A stretch of 6,941 nt of DNA from Intestinibacter sp. (GTDB lineage: Bacteria > Bacillota > Clostridia > Peptostreptococcales > Peptostreptococcaceae), in contig NZ_JALEXO010000173.1 of assembly GCF_022780145.1 (NCBI RefSeq), positions 1 through 6,941 of the forward strand. Direction: 5' to 3'. Positions 6,744 to 6,941 of this stretch are shown here, piece by piece. The notes beneath the pieces were generated by a model, which had not been told where the DNA came from, did not search any database, and worked only from the letters and a program-made list of their open reading frames with translations. Each line of letters opens with the position of its first letter. Position 1 is the stretch's first letter. The position numbers were made by a program, and so were the translations under genes.

Positions 6744-6941
6744 ATGGCTAAGGCTAAATACGAAAGAACTAAACCACATGTTAATATAGGAACTATCGGC
6801 CACGTTGACCACGGTAAAACTACATTAACAGCTGCAATAACAAAAACATTATATGACAGATATCAATTAGGAGAAGCTGTAGATTTCGCTAACATAGATA
6901 AAGCTCCAGAAGAAAGAGAAAGAGGAATCACAATATCAACA
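6744..6941 (+). CDS. tuf: Elongation factor Tu (N-terminal 66 codons, cut by window edge)
   Basis: EF-Tu is the GTPase that carries aminoacyl-tRNA to the ribosomal A site. Only the first 66 residues are in the window. They begin [20 protein letters not shown], with the P-loop GHVDHGKT (19-26) and the start of switch I, ending [13 protein letters not shown], where Thr63 is the conserved Mg-binding threonine. AGGAGGT (6730-6736) stands 8 nt before ATG 6744. The 88-base gap from fusA holds the hairpin at 6671-6700 and no convincing promoter, so tuf is probably transcribed by read-through from fusA. Bacteria of this group often carry a second tuf copy elsewhere; the window cannot show this. Confidence 0.98.

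Overview
The window is a segment of the bacterial rpoBC-str (streptomycin) transcription/translation cluster. In order, all on the + strand, it holds the 3' part of rpoC (RNA polymerase beta'), rpsL (S12), rpsG (S7), fusA (EF-G) and the first 66 codons of tuf (EF-Tu). The DNA is AT-rich. Arginine is almost always AGA and isoleucine very often ATA, the Shine-Dalgarno sequences are strong (AAGGAGG type), S12 has the long Gram-positive form (140 aa), and beta' lacks the trigger-loop insertion of Proteobacteria. Together these point to a low-GC Firmicute of class Clostridia. The EF-Tu and EF-G sequences look closest, from memory, to Peptostreptococcaceae (Clostridioides and relatives). The genus cannot be fixed without a search.

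Layout: rpoC enters from the left edge, already past the N-terminal zinc finger, and ends at 3241. A 257-base gap follows (3242-3498). It has no gene but carries a near-consensus sigma-A type promoter (TTGACA, 17 bp, TAAAAT with an extended -10 TG), then a leader of about 200 nt with at least five potential hairpins. rpsL follows. A 129-base rpsL-rpsG spacer can fold into one long interrupted hairpin, at the same place as the S7 feedback site of the E. coli str operon. rpsG is followed by a 67-base gap and fusA, then by an 88-base gap with a strong GC-containing hairpin before tuf.

Function: all five genes are core housekeeping genes for transcription (beta') and translation (decoding-site protein S12, 30S head-assembly protein S7, translocase EF-G, aminoacyl-tRNA carrier EF-Tu). 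The genes are intact apart from the two cut by the window edges, and all look ordinary. The parts worth attention are the non-coding spacers: a new promoter and structured leader between rpoC and rpsL, no L7Ae-family gene at that junction, a candidate S7 autoregulatory RNA, and a fusA-tuf hairpin whose T-tract lies on the antisense side. No mobile element, CRISPR array, tRNA/rRNA gene or novel protein system was found.
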